Source of the DNA: Achromobacter sp.
GTDB taxonomy: Bacteria; Pseudomonadota; Gammaproteobacteria; Burkholderiales; Burkholderiaceae_B
Direction of reading: 5' to 3'
NCBI GenBank assembly: GCA_003454835.1
Contig: DMTA01000431.1
Location: 295-37,765 of the forward strand
Length of the DNA stretch: 37,471 bases
The notes beneath the pieces are model-generated. The model searched no databases and was not told the DNA's origin. It saw nothing but the letters and a program-made list of their open reading frames with translations. The stretch's first letter is position 1, and each line of letters opens with the position of its first letter. This document shows, one piece after another, positions 1-7,501 of this stretch. A program made the translations under genes and the position numbers.

Positions 1-575
1 ATGCGCCCGGGCAACGCCTGGTGCCCGACGTTGTTGCCGCCGAGATCGGCACCAGCCGCATGCCGGTGCGCGGCGCGCTGCGCCGGCTGGCCTCGGAAGG
101 GCTGGTCGAAATCCGAGCCAACCGCGGCGCCGTGGTGCGCGGCCTGAATCAGCAGGAGATGCTTGAGGTCTTCGAAATGCGCTCGGTCCTCGAAGGGCTG
201 GCCACGCGCAACGCCGTGGCCAACATGGGACCGGAACATATCCGCCGCCTGACCAACATGCTCGAGCAGCTGGACCAGGGCGCAAGCGAAGACCTCGACT
301 GGACCGCCGCCCACCGCGAATTCCATGAGTACCTTTGCAGCTTCTGCAAACAACCGCGCCTGTTGAACCAGATCTCGGAACTGCACTCGGTCGTCGAACC
401 GTATATGCGCCTCTGGGCCGCTCAACCCGGCCGCGTGCTGCGCGTGCGCGAATCGCACCAGGAACTGATCGACGCACTGCAAACCCGCGACGCCGCGCGT
501 TGCGAGGCGGCGATGCGCCAGCATGTGCTGAACACGGTGCCTGCCTTGCAGGCGTTTCTGGAGCAGGCGGGCTGA
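1..575 (+). CDS. GntR-family transcriptional regulator, FCD subfamily (5' end outside window)
   Basis: The reading frame is open from the window edge, so the start lies upstream. The visible N-terminus is the second half of a GntR winged helix: a VVAAEIGTSRMPVRGALRRL stretch (recognition helix), then a wing ending near VVRGL. The remaining ~140 residues match the all-helical FCD effector domain: an RSVLEGLA helix, a WTAAHREFHEYL segment, ESHQELIDAL, and a terminal MRQHVL histidine. FCD histidines and acidic residues usually bind a metal and a carboxylate ligand, and proteins of this class usually repress catabolic operons. The target is unknown because the upstream neighbour is not visible. 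A rho-independent terminator follows about 125 bp downstream. Confidence 0.85.
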   Translation, partial: APGQRLVPDVVAAEIGTSRMPVRGALRRLASEGLVEIRANRGAVVRGLNQQEMLEVFEMRSVLEGLATRNAVANMGPEHIRRLTNMLEQLDQGASEDLDWTAAHREFHEYLCSFCKQPRLLNQISELHSVVEPYMRLWAAQPGRVLRVRESHQELIDALQTRDAARCEAAMRQHVLNTVPALQAFLEQAG

Positions 576-849
576 TATCCAGCGCGTCATGCGCTCTTCA
601 ACCCCGCCTATTTCCTGCGCCCGATCTTCGCCTTGCTGACAATCACACCGGGCACGATCAGCGCCGCGCCAACTTTAATTGGTAGCGTTGAAGTCACTTG
701 AGGCCGCATGGAAACGCGCGGCCTTTTTTTGTTTTGCGGTCGATTCGGTATTTTGGCCGACAGCGGGTGACCGGTCTGTGTGGGCCACGATGGTCGCCTC
801 GATGATCACCTTGATTATTCAGCGCCTTGATTATTGAATTTAAATGGCG
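576..849. other. Intergenic stretch between GntR gene and tRNA-His
   Basis: I see no convincing gene here. The only clear element is the plus-strand terminator at 701-731. On the minus strand, 607-684 reads as a short open stretch (LPIKVGAALIVPGVIVSKAK) without a start or a recognisable family. Confidence 0.4.
701..731 (+). terminator. Rho-independent terminator after the GntR gene
   Basis: AGGCCGC (701-707) pairs perfectly with GCGGCCT (718-724) across a 10-nt loop and runs into seven T residues (724-730). This is a textbook intrinsic terminator for the plus strand. Confidence 0.85.
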
Positions 850-880
850 CAGAAAAGAAAAAAGCCGCTCAAGGCGGCTG
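850..880 (-). terminator. Rho-independent terminator of tRNA-His
   Basis: On the minus strand AGCCGC (879-874) pairs with GCGGCT (868-863) with a 5-nt loop, followed by a T-rich run TTTTTTCTTTT. It lies 17 bp beyond the 3' CCA of the tRNA. Confidence 0.85.
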
Positions 881-896
881 ATTTCTAAGAAATTCT

Positions 897-973
897 TGGG
901 GTGGCTGATGGGGCTCGAACCCACGACAACCGGAATCACAATCCGGGACTCTACCAACTGAGCTACAGCCACC
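897..973 (-). tRNA. tRNA-His (anticodon GTG)
   Basis: The minus strand folds as a complete cloverleaf. The acceptor GTGGCTG (972-966) pairs with CAGCCAC (907-901). The D arm contains AGCTCAGTTGGTAGAG. The anticodon stem CCGGA/TCCGG encloses the GTG anticodon flanked by T and A. The T arm carries GTTCGAA. The extra 5' G (973) opposite discriminator C (900) is the G-1 identity element specific to tRNA-His. CCA is encoded at 899-897. No att-like duplicate of its 3' end was noticed elsewhere in the window. Confidence 0.97.
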
Positions 974-1172
974 TCTGGTACTGCTTTGCACTTCAGTTTC
1001 CTTCAGTGCTTTCGTCGTTTTGCGTCTTTCAACTTTGTTTCGAAAGCTGCTCAACAACGAAGAGGCCGAATTCTAGCACGTTTTTTTGAAGGGTGTGAAA
1101 TCGCCTATAAAAAGCGATCTTGCCACCGGCGGCAGCCTTGCTATTCTTGCGCTTGGTTAATTACCGGAGGCC

Positions 1173-2648
1173 GTGTCTCAAGCCATCGCCATGGATCGCA
1201 TACACGCATTTTTGATCGAATACTGGCCTCATGTTGCCTTTGCCGTCAGCATCGTGGCGGGCACGGGCGCGGCGGTGCATGCCGCGATGACCAAGCAGGA
1301 TGTGCGGGCGGCCATTGGCTGGGTGGGGGTGGCGATGTTTTCGCCGATCCTTGGGGCGCTCTTCTATTTCGTGGCGGGGATCAACCGTATTCGTAAAACG
1401 CGGGTGTCGCAGCAGCGGGATGACGCGATGCTCGAGGACGCCGGGCAGGTCGCGACTGCGCCGGTGGACGTGGTGCCCATCTCAGGTGAGCAGTTTGCGT
1501 CGCTGAAGGTGCTGGGCGACCGCGTCAGCCGGTTCGAGCTGCTGGGCGGCAACCAGGTGCGGCCGCTGGCGGGTGGCGACGAGACGTATCCCGCGATGCT
1601 GCAGGCCATCCGCGAGGCTCAGCACTCGGTGGCGATGCAGAGCTACATCTTCGACAACGATCCGATCGGGCGCGAGGTGGCCGAGGCGCTGATCGAAGCG
1701 CACGCGCGCGGTGTGCAGGTCCGGGTGCTGATCGATGCGGTGGGTTCCAAGTATTCGCGCCCGCCGATCGTGCGCATGCTGGCGAAGGCGAACGTTCCCG
1801 TGGCGCGGTTCATGACCAATCCGATGGGCGTGCTGCGCATGCCCTACGCCAATCTGCGCAGCCACCGCAAGGTGCTGGTGGTTGACGGACGTGTGGGGTT
1901 CACGGGCGGCATGAACGTGCGGGCGGCGTTTGTCAGTGCGCTGGCAGGGGATGCCACGAATCACGACACGCACTTCCGCGTGGAAGGACCGATCGTGACG
2001 CAGCTCATGTCGGTGTTCGCGCATGACTGGAATTTCACGACGCACGAGTCGCTGTCCGCCAAGCCGTGGTTCGATCCCGACTACCTGCCGCCGTCGGGCC
2101 GCGTGCCGATCCGCTGCGTGCCGTCCGGCCCCGACCGCGCGCTGGGCAGCACGCACAACATGCTGCTGGGCGCGTTGGCGGTGGCGCGGCATCACGTGCG
2201 GATCCAGTCCCCGTACTTTCTGCCCGATCAGACGCTGATCGGCGCGCTGGCCACGGCGGCGCGTCGGGGGATCGTCGTGGACATCGTGATTCCGGGCAAG
2301 AACAACCTGCGGCTGGTGGACTACGCGATGACGGCGCAGCTTGATCAGGTGGTGCGAACGGGCTGCCGCGTCTGGCGGTCGAGCGGTGCATTCGATCACT
2401 CCAAGCTGATGACGGTGGACGGCGCCTGGACGTATGCCGGCTCGTCGAACCTGGACCCGCGCAGCCTGCGGTTGAATTACGAATTGGACACCGAGATCTA
2501 CGATCCCGAGGTCGCGCGCTGGATCGGCGCGCGCGTTGACGCGTTGATCGCCAACGCCCATCGTGTGACGTTGGAGGATCTGCTGCAGGCACCCTTTGCG
2601 AAACGCCTGCGCAACAAGGTGATCTGGCTGGCTACGCCTTACTTGTAG
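1173..2648 (+). CDS. cls: Cardiolipin synthase (phospholipase D superfamily)
   Basis: Cardiolipin synthase joins two phosphatidylglycerols, or PG with another phospholipid, at the inner membrane. Two hydrophobic N-terminal segments (about residues 13-31 and 45-66, PLDc_N type) are followed by two HxKxxxxD motifs: SHRKVLVVDG with His at residue 231 and DHSKLMTVDG with His at residue 409. Each is followed by a conserved GG/GS-N element (FTGGMN, AGSSNLDPRS). Length (491 aa) and the two N-terminal membrane segments suit ClsA-type enzymes. The start is uncertain. GTG at 1173 sits only two bases after a GGAGG, while ATG at 1191 is 20 bases from it. The stop codon lies inside a short tandem duplication. 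The gene appears monocistronic. Confidence 0.93.
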   Translation: MSQAIAMDRIHAFLIEYWPHVAFAVSIVAGTGAAVHAAMTKQDVRAAIGWVGVAMFSPILGALFYFVAGINRIRKTRVSQQRDDAMLEDAGQVATAPVDVVPISGEQFASLKVLGDRVSRFELLGGNQVRPLAGGDETYPAMLQAIREAQHSVAMQSYIFDNDPIGREVAEALIEAHARGVQVRVLIDAVGSKYSRPPIVRMLAKANVPVARFMTNPMGVLRMPYANLRSHRKVLVVDGRVGFTGGMNVRAAFVSALAGDATNHDTHFRVEGPIVTQLMSVFAHDWNFTTHESLSAKPWFDPDYLPPSGRVPIRCVPSGPDRALGSTHNMLLGALAVARHHVRIQSPYFLPDQTLIGALATAARRGIVVDIVIPGKNNLRLVDYAMTAQLDQVVRTGCRVWRSSGAFDHSKLMTVDGAWTYAGSSNLDPRSLRLNYELDTEIYDPEVARWIGARVDALIANAHRVTLEDLLQAPFAKRLRNKVIWLATPYL

Positions 2649-2694
2649 TGCGGCTCCCGGCCGGCAAGTTGTAGGCGGCTCCCGGCCGGCAAGT
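2643..2694. repeat. 25/26-bp tandem duplication spanning the cls stop codon
   Basis: The unit TTGTAG(T)GCGGCTCCC... occurs twice in a row (2643-2668 and 2669-2693), identical except for one extra T in the first copy. The first copy contains the TAG stop of the cardiolipin synthase gene. Each copy carries the self-complementary CCGGCCGG. Confidence 0.9.
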
Positions 2695-2724
2695 CTGTGC
2701 CGCCGGCCATGCCAGCCTCGTCGA

Positions 2725-3153
2725 TCAGCCGTCCGAAGCAGGCACCGCGGCATGGCGCACCGCGAACACGGCGCTGGCCTTGAGCATGACGCGGCCGTCC
2801 ACCTGCAGGCGGCAGGTCGCGTAGATGAGCCGCTTGCCCTGCTTGTCGATCTGTACATGGGCTTCGAGCCAGTCGCCCGGATTGACGGCGTTTAAAAACT
2901 CCACGGACATCTGCGCCGTGACGACGGAGAAGTGGGCGTCTTCGGAAATGACGAGGCCCAGCGCACTGTCGGCGAACGTGGCCAGAAATCCCCCATGCGC
3001 CATGCCATGCATGTTGCCGTGGGCCTTGGTCACTCGCAGCGCGAGCACGTTGTCGGCCTTGCGGCGGTAGAACGGACCCAGGTCGTTCAGGTGGCGCATG
3101 AACTGGCTGCTGGGATACCAGGGCGTGAAACCGGCGGGAAGGGAGTCTGTCAT
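2725..3153 (-). CDS. PaaI-family hotdog-fold thioesterase
   Basis: A 142-aa protein of the acyl-CoA thioesterase 'hotdog' superfamily, expected to hydrolyse an acyl- or aryl-CoA in the cytosol. The signature is the HGNMHGMAHGGFLATFADSA stretch (consensus G.xHGGxxxxxxD), which places the active-site Asp on the central helix. The following VTAQMSVEFLNAVNPGDWL matches the usual strand carrying the substrate-side residues. The ATG at 3153 is preferred because the fold begins soon after it. An in-frame ATG at 3219 would add a low-complexity Arg-rich leader. It converges with the cardiolipin synthase gene. The actual CoA substrate cannot be read from sequence. Confidence 0.85.
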   Translation of the reverse strand: MTDSLPAGFTPWYPSSQFMRHLNDLGPFYRRKADNVLALRVTKAHGNMHGMAHGGFLATFADSALGLVISEDAHFSVVTAQMSVEFLNAVNPGDWLEAHVQIDKQGKRLIYATCRLQVDGRVMLKASAVFAVRHAAVPASDG

Positions 3154-3350
3154 GGCTGGCGATGCAGGAGTCCGGAAGGACGATTCCCGAAAGTATTCCA
3201 GACGCGCCCGCGCAGGCATAGCGCGGTGATCGGGCCGCGGACGCACGCGGAATTGTCACCACGCCGCGCGACCCCGCCGGCCCAGCCCCCATCTTCTGAG
3301 GGTAAGATTTACGGCACAACAATCACCCTACATGGCAGGAGCATTTGAAG

Positions 3351-4223
3351 ATGGCGAAAGTCGGCATGGTTGGTATCGGCCTCATGGGCCACGGCATTGC
3401 AAGCAACCTGGTCAAGCATGGTCACGCGCTGACCGTCCTGGAGCACCCTGGCAACCAGCCGCTGGACGCGCTCAAGGCGGCCGGCGCGGTCAGCGTGGCC
3501 ACTGGCGCCGAGCTGGCTGCGCAGTCGGATGTGATCATCCTGTGCGTCACCGGCAGCCCGCAGGTCGAAGCCGTGCTGCTGTCGCCGGCTGGCGTGCTTG
3601 AGGGCCTGCGTCCCGGCACCGTCATCATCGACTGCTCGACGGCCATTCCGTCGTCGACCGTGAAGGTCGCACAGGCCGTCACCGAAAGCGGCGGGCGCTT
3701 CCTGGATGCGCCCATGACGCGCACGCCGAAGGAAGCCGCCGAAGGCCGGCTGAACCTGCTGGTGGGGGGCGATGCGGCGCTGTTCGAGGAATGCAAGCCG
3801 CTGCTCGCCTGCTTTGCCGAAAACATCACGCATGCCGGCCCGGTGGGCGCCGGCCATCGCATGAAGCTGCTGCACAACTATGTGTCGCTGGGTGTGGTGG
3901 CGCTGCTGTCCGAAGCCGCGGCGTGCGCGCTGCGCTCGGACATCGACCCGGCCGTTTTTGCCGAAGTGCTGGCCAAGGGTGGCGGCGGCGGCGTGGCGCT
4001 GGAGCGCATCAAGCCGTATCTGCTGGAACAGGACCCGTCATCCCTGCGCTTTTTCATGTCGAACGCGCAGAAGGATCTTTCGTACTACAACACCATGGCC
4101 GCTGAAACCGGCGCGGTGCGCGAGATCGGCGCTGCCGTGCAGCAAACGTTCGATCAGGCTGTTGCGCAAGGCGGCGGCGAGCGTTATGTGCCCGAGCTGG
4201 TGTCGTTGCTGAAAGACCGTTAA
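3351..4223 (+). CDS. NAD(P)-dependent oxidoreductase, 3-hydroxyisobutyrate dehydrogenase family
   Basis: A 290-aa beta-hydroxyacid dehydrogenase. The N-terminal Rossmann motif is VGMVGIGLMGHGIASNL (GxGxMG). A substrate-loop region DAPMTRTPKEAAEGRLN corresponds to the DAPVSGG...A..G.L signature. The catalytic-lysine helix is GAGHRMKLLHNY, in which the first Asn of the common KxxNN is His. Family members oxidise 3-hydroxyisobutyrate, tartronate semialdehyde, sulfolactaldehyde or similar compounds, and the substrate here is not determinable. ATG 3351 is chosen because AGGAG ends 9 bp upstream; a TTG two codons earlier is less likely. It converges with an MFS transporter, which may supply its substrate (inference only). 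Confidence 0.88.
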   Translation: MAKVGMVGIGLMGHGIASNLVKHGHALTVLEHPGNQPLDALKAAGAVSVATGAELAAQSDVIILCVTGSPQVEAVLLSPAGVLEGLRPGTVIIDCSTAIPSSTVKVAQAVTESGGRFLDAPMTRTPKEAAEGRLNLLVGGDAALFEECKPLLACFAENITHAGPVGAGHRMKLLHNYVSLGVVALLSEAAACALRSDIDPAVFAEVLAKGGGGGVALERIKPYLLEQDPSSLRFFMSNAQKDLSYYNTMAAETGAVREIGAAVQQTFDQAVAQGGGERYVPELVSLLKDR

Positions 4224-4228
4224 AGCCC

Positions 4229-4261
4229 GTATGCCGGGGGGGCGGCGCACCCCCGGCATAC
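4229..4261. terminator. Bidirectional hairpin between convergent genes
   Basis: GTATGCCGGGGG (4229-4240) pairs perfectly with CCCCCGGCATAC (4250-4261), a 12-bp stem with a 9-nt loop. It sits exactly between the stop codons of the oxidoreductase and the MFS gene. No U-tract follows, so it may work as a bidirectional or processing stem. Confidence 0.7.
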
Positions 4262-4279
4262 CGGCTCCGCGCGGGCGAT

Positions 4280-5551
4280 TCAACGTCCGGCGGCAGGCAC
4301 CGTGCTTGGCGCGCGCAGAATTCCGCGTGGCGGCAAACGCATCGAAATGACCGCCGCCAGGAACAGCAGCGTGCCGGCCGACCCAAAGGCCACCCAGTGC
4401 GTGCCAAACGTCTCGAACGCCCAGCCGCCCAGCCATGAGCTGATCATGCCGCCGATCTGGTGGCCCAGATACGTCAGCCCGTACAGCACGCCGACCAGCC
4501 GGATGCCATACACGTCCGCCAGAATGGCCGAGGACAGCGCGATGCTGCCGGCCCAGACGATGCCGCCGATGGTGGCGGCCAGATACAGTTCCCAATGCGC
4601 GCCTACCATGACGAGCGCGAAGAAGCCCAGGCCCCGCACCAGATAGATGGCGGCAAGGATGTTGCGGCGTTCGACCTGATCGGACATCCGGCCCAGCACC
4701 AGCGTGCTGAAAATGGCGACCAGGCCGATCAGGCCGATCCCCAATGAGCTGGTAGTGGCGTCAAAGCCGTGGTCCATCAGCATGGGCATGCCGTGCGTGC
4801 CCAGCAGGTTCATGCTGAAACCACAGGCAAACAATCCCAACGCGACCTGCCAGAACGGCAACGTGCGCAGGGCGTCGCCCAGCCGCGGTGCGGTCGCCTT
4901 GGCAGACGGCCTGGCGGCGCCGGACTTTTCGACGATCTGGTGGGGCAGCAGGTCGGTGTGTTCGGGCGCCTCGTCACGCATGACGAAGAGCGCGACCGGC
5001 ACCGTCAGCAGCGCAAACAGCACCGCAAAGCCAATCAGCGTTTCCTGCCAGCCCACGGCCGAGATCGCGTAGGTGAGCGTCGGCGTCATCAGCGCGATGC
5101 CGGCCATCGATCCCGTGGACAGGAAGAAAAGCGCCATGCCGCGCTGGCGCGTGAACCAGCGGCTGATCACGGGCGTCAGCGCGACCGGACTGGTGAAGGC
5201 CAGCCCCACGGACAGCGCAACGCCAAATGCCAACAGAAATTCGAGGGGGCCACGCGCGAAGACGGTCCAGATGGAGGCCAACACCACGATGGCCGTGCCG
5301 GTCAGCAGCACGAAGCGCGTGCCGCGGATGCTGACCAGATAGCCCGCCAGCGGCATGCCCAGGCCATAACACAGCATCCCGATGGCGACGATGCCCGACA
5401 GCACGCTGCGCGAAAAACCCAGGCTCTCGGCCATGGGCAGAAAGAACGGTCCGATGCCCATGCGCAGGCCGACCGTAAACAGGGTGAGTACCGTGGCGGC
5501 GCCGACGATGTTCCAGCCGAAATACCAGCCGCCCGACTCTTGCTTGTCCAA
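4280..5551 (-). CDS. MFS transporter
   Basis: A 423-aa integral membrane protein with the 12-helix major facilitator pattern. The first helix begins near WNIVGAATVLTLFTVG. The loop 2-3 region contains GYLVSIRGTRF and the second half repeats this around LGRMSDQVERRNI. A cytoplasmic hydrophilic loop (about residues 190-220, EKSGAARPSAKATAPR) separates the halves. The overall look resembles the oxalate/formate and monocarboxylate carriers, so an organic-acid substrate is likely but unproven. The start is TTG at 5551, supported by GGAG seven bases upstream on the minus strand; the next in-frame ATG would delete the first helix. It is convergent with the oxidoreductase gene and divergent from nothing obvious. 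Confidence 0.87.
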   Translation of the reverse strand: MDKQESGGWYFGWNIVGAATVLTLFTVGLRMGIGPFFLPMAESLGFSRSVLSGIVAIGMLCYGLGMPLAGYLVSIRGTRFVLLTGTAIVVLASIWTVFARGPLEFLLAFGVALSVGLAFTSPVALTPVISRWFTRQRGMALFFLSTGSMAGIALMTPTLTYAISAVGWQETLIGFAVLFALLTVPVALFVMRDEAPEHTDLLPHQIVEKSGAARPSAKATAPRLGDALRTLPFWQVALGLFACGFSMNLLGTHGMPMLMDHGFDATTSSLGIGLIGLVAIFSTLVLGRMSDQVERRNILAAIYLVRGLGFFALVMVGAHWELYLAATIGGIVWAGSIALSSAILADVYGIRLVGVLYGLTYLGHQIGGMISSWLGGWAFETFGTHWVAFGSAGTLLFLAAVISMRLPPRGILRAPSTVPAAGR

Positions 5552-5780
5552 TCCTCTTCTCCTCTATGTCTTTTTTTATGGCCGTTTGCGCCAGGACTTG
5601 CAGACACCGAGGGCAGGCACGGAGGAGCGCTCCGCTGTCGACAGGGGGTGGGAAGGACCAGGCGTGAATCGGCTTGCTTGCGCCGGCGGGATGACGCCGC
5701 CAGACGCGTCATATTACTCCCGGCTATAAGTCGAATCTGGCAGGGTCCAGAAATCCTGTCCGGTGAGCGGCCAGATCCCG

Positions 5781-5860
5781 TCAGGCGGTGTTTTGCGGGT
5801 TCGCACCCGTAGGTGACACTGCTAGGGCGTTGAGACCCTTAAGGCGATCAAAAGACGCAT
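5781..5860 (-). ncRNA. Candidate structured phage RNA (C4-like antisense RNA?)
   Basis: Downstream of the repressor and in the same direction, the minus strand contains ACGGGT-GCGA-ACCCG, a 5-bp stem closed by a GNRA tetraloop. It is embedded in an outer GTGT...ACAC pairing and preceded by AGGG...CCCT. Small hairpins with GNRA loops near a phage repressor recall C4-type antisense RNAs of P1/P4-like elements. I cannot confirm the family without a covariance-model search, and no antirepressor target is visible. Confidence 0.3.
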
Positions 5861-5896
5861 TAATGATGCAAAAACGGGATTCGTGAATCATTAATG
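5858..5896. promoter_or_regulatory. Inverted repeat CATTAATGAT ... ATCATTAATG
   Basis: Two perfect 10-bp arms (5858-5867 and 5887-5896) are separated by 19 bp in an AT-rich patch between the MFS gene and the repressor gene. The arms look like a protein-binding site rather than a terminator, since no U-tract follows. Confidence 0.45.
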
Positions 5897-5983
5897 GGTA
5901 AATGATCACGGCAATTTGGGCGCAGCCAAAAAGCTTAGTCGAATAAGATTTTCCGCCCCGTCCTGTCCCGCCGAATCTTGCGG

Positions 5984-7081
5984 CTAGGCTTTCACCCACT
6001 GACCGGCGTCGTCGTGGCGCAGGCGCGCGCCCGCCCAAACCACACGGCCCAGCACGCGGACCGGCACGCCGTTCTCGAGCGGAATGTCGGCGTGCGAAGG
6101 ATTGAACGACCGCGCCACCCACAGGCCGGTAAGTCTGTCCTTGGACACCGTCTTCACGATCATCTTGCCGTCGTAGTTGATGGCGTAGACGCCGCCGGCC
6201 GCGACATCGCGCAAGGTCAGGCTTTCGTTGGGAACCACGAGCAGGGCCGCACCGTCCCGGATGACGGGTTCCATGCTGTCGCCCTTGGCGTAAACGACGC
6301 GGGCCTTTCCATTGGCCGCGCCCACGGACTTCAGGAACGACTTGCGGAACTGGATCATTCCGGTCTGCTCTTCGGTGTGGTTTTCGATCGGCTCGCCAGC
6401 GGCCAGGCGTACGTCCGCCAACTCGGGAACCCTTTCGAACTTGTCGTTGGCCGCGGGCGGTTCGCCGGCGCCCACATTCGTTACGACGCCGGTTTCGGTG
6501 CTGATCCGAATGCGGCGCTCGCGTTCGGACTGGTGCGTGGTCTTGCCCCCGTCCCAAGGCGGGGGCGACAGGCCTTCGATGCGCATCGGAAACTCGTCCC
6601 GCGACAGGTACGTGTCGACCAGCGAATCACTGCGCAACACGGTCGGGGTCTGAGCAGCAACGGGTGCGGGCGAGACGTCCAGACCCAGCTTCAATTGCGC
6701 GATCGCCAATGCCAACGCACCTTGCAGCTTGTTCAACTGGTCGGGAGACAACGCGCGCACCTGCGCTTCCGGGATGCTCGGGAAGGGCCATGGCGCTGAA
6801 GGTTGCGCCGGCGGAGACGTGGCGCCAGTCCCGTTGCCGATGGGCGACTTGGGGCCGGTGCCGTCGTACAGCCATTGCGCGTTCACGCGCAAAAGCGGAG
6901 CGACCTTCATGCAGGTCGCCATGTCCATTCCGTTGGAGCCGTTGAACCAGTGCGTGGCAGCGCCGGAAGAGGCGTTGGCAGCCTTCCATAGATCGGTCTT
7001 GGTCAGCCGAGGCTCGGCAGCATCCGCGCGGCGGGACGCTTCCTCGTTGAACGCCTGGGTGATTCGCTTTTGAAAGGTCAT
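5984..7081 (-). CDS. LexA/CI-like repressor with S24 self-cleaving peptidase domain
   Basis: A 365-aa repressor. The N-terminal helix-turn-helix covers roughly residues 5-75 (KTDLWKAANASSGAATHWF...WLYDGTG), typical of prophage CI-like proteins. The C-terminal S24 domain has the catalytic Ser in GDSMEP (Ser269) and the general-base Lys in MIVKTV (Lys310). Proteins of this class are cleaved with RecA help after DNA damage, giving SOS induction. A clear Ala-Gly cleavage site is not obvious; AG pairs occur in GAGEPP and LAAGEP. No Shine-Dalgarno precedes the ATG. An operator-like site overlaps the start codon and a TAGCAT -10-like box would place transcription start at the ATG, so a leaderless mRNA is possible. 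Confidence 0.9.
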   Translation of the reverse strand: MTFQKRITQAFNEEASRRADAAEPRLTKTDLWKAANASSGAATHWFNGSNGMDMATCMKVAPLLRVNAQWLYDGTGPKSPIGNGTGATSPPAQPSAPWPFPSIPEAQVRALSPDQLNKLQGALALAIAQLKLGLDVSPAPVAAQTPTVLRSDSLVDTYLSRDEFPMRIEGLSPPPWDGGKTTHQSERERRIRISTETGVVTNVGAGEPPAANDKFERVPELADVRLAAGEPIENHTEEQTGMIQFRKSFLKSVGAANGKARVVYAKGDSMEPVIRDGAALLVVPNESLTLRDVAAGGVYAINYDGKMIVKTVSKDRLTGLWVARSFNPSHADIPLENGVPVRVLGRVVWAGARLRHDDAGQWVKA

Positions 7082-7143
7082 CTTAGGATGCTAAACAAAA
7101 ATGTTCTTAGGTGGCTTGCTTTCAGTATCTTAGCATTCTAAGA
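7081..7143. promoter_or_regulatory. Three operator-like sites between repressor and cro
   Basis: The consensus is TCTTAG-N4-CTAAGA. Site C (7128-7143, TCTTAGCATTCTAAGA) is a perfect dyad. Site A (7081-7096, TCTTAGGATGCTAAAC) is nearly symmetric and overlaps the repressor start codon. Site B (7105-7120) keeps only the left half TCTTAG. Starts are 24 and 23 bp apart, about two helix turns, so all lie on one face of the DNA. The arrangement copies the lambda OR region. Confidence 0.75.
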
Positions 7144-7151
7144 TTTATGCA
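7116..7151 (+). promoter_or_regulatory. Predicted cro promoter
   Basis: TTGCTT (7116-7121) and TAAGAT (7139-7144) are separated by 17 bp. The expected transcription start, about 7 bp after the -10 box, coincides with the ATG at 7151. No Shine-Dalgarno is present, so the cro transcript is predicted to be leaderless. Operator C covers the -10 box, which would allow direct repression. Confidence 0.55.
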
Positions 7152-7366
7152 TGAGAGCAAAAACGATCGACTCGTCTCTTATTGATGCCTTGGGCGGGAC
7201 GGGCCGCGTGGCAGCCCTGTGCGGGATCACGCCCGGGGCGGTATCCCAGTGGCGAACCAACGGAGTCCCCAAGGCATGGCGAGAGTTTCTGCGGCTGGCT
7301 CGCCCGGAGGCCACTAAAGCTTGGGAGACCAGGCAAATCGGGCTTGAGGACCAACGGCCGCCCTGA
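7151..7366 (+). CDS. Cro-like DNA-binding protein (YdaS/Cro type)
   Basis: A 71-aa protein transcribed divergently from the repressor. It has one helix-turn-helix: LIDALGGTGRVAALCGITP (helix 2 and turn) then AVSQWRTNGVPKAWREFL (recognition helix and helix 4). The GITPGAVSQWR core is typical of the Cro/YdaS group found at this position in lambdoid and Burkholderiales prophages. Its likely role is to bind the three shared operators and shut off the repressor gene once early transcription starts. The ATG at 7151 has no ribosome-binding site and falls at the predicted transcription start. YdaS is also described as the antitoxin half of a pair, but no YdaT-like partner follows. Confidence 0.8.
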   Translation: MRAKTIDSSLIDALGGTGRVAALCGITPGAVSQWRTNGVPKAWREFLRLARPEATKAWETRQIGLEDQRPP

Positions 7367-7375
7367 CGCCCAGGT

Positions 7376-7501
7376 ATGGCCCGTAGACGGCCCATCGCTC
7401 GCACCGGTCTTGCGGCCGGGTTCAACAAAGCGCACCTATCAACGCAATCTACAAACCCGCCGGGCGCCTTGGTCGCCGCCGGGCTGCTGGAGCACGTATG
7501 A
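7376..7501 (+). CDS. Candidate 41-aa small protein coupled to the DUF1376 gene
   Basis: An ATG at 7376 opens a 41-codon frame that begins MARRRPIARTGLAAGF and ends HV, with its TGA overlapping the next ATG (ATGA at 7498-7501). That overlap suggests translational coupling and fills an otherwise empty 131-bp gap between cro and the DUF1376 gene. Only an AGG one base upstream could serve as a ribosome-binding site, which is poor. No family is recognised. Confidence 0.4.
   Translation: MARRRPIARTGLAAGFNKAHLSTQSTNPPGALVAAGLLEHV

Larger units (their letters stand above)
5552..5983. other. Left boundary region of the tail cluster
   Basis: This 432-bp gap has no credible protein gene. It holds a possible structured RNA on the minus strand (about 5781-5860) and an inverted repeat (5858-5896). 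The transition from host DNA to the phage-derived cluster must fall here, but I see no direct repeat shared with the right edge that could be an att site. Confidence 0.5.

Noticed and set aside
897..973. tRNA-His as an attachment site for the phage-derived cluster
   Set aside because: The cluster begins about 5 kb away with unrelated host genes between, and no copy of the tRNA 3' end was seen near either edge.
1482..2858. 458-codon open frame on the minus strand
   Set aside because: It mirrors the cardiolipin synthase gene, whose two HKD motifs make the plus strand the real one.
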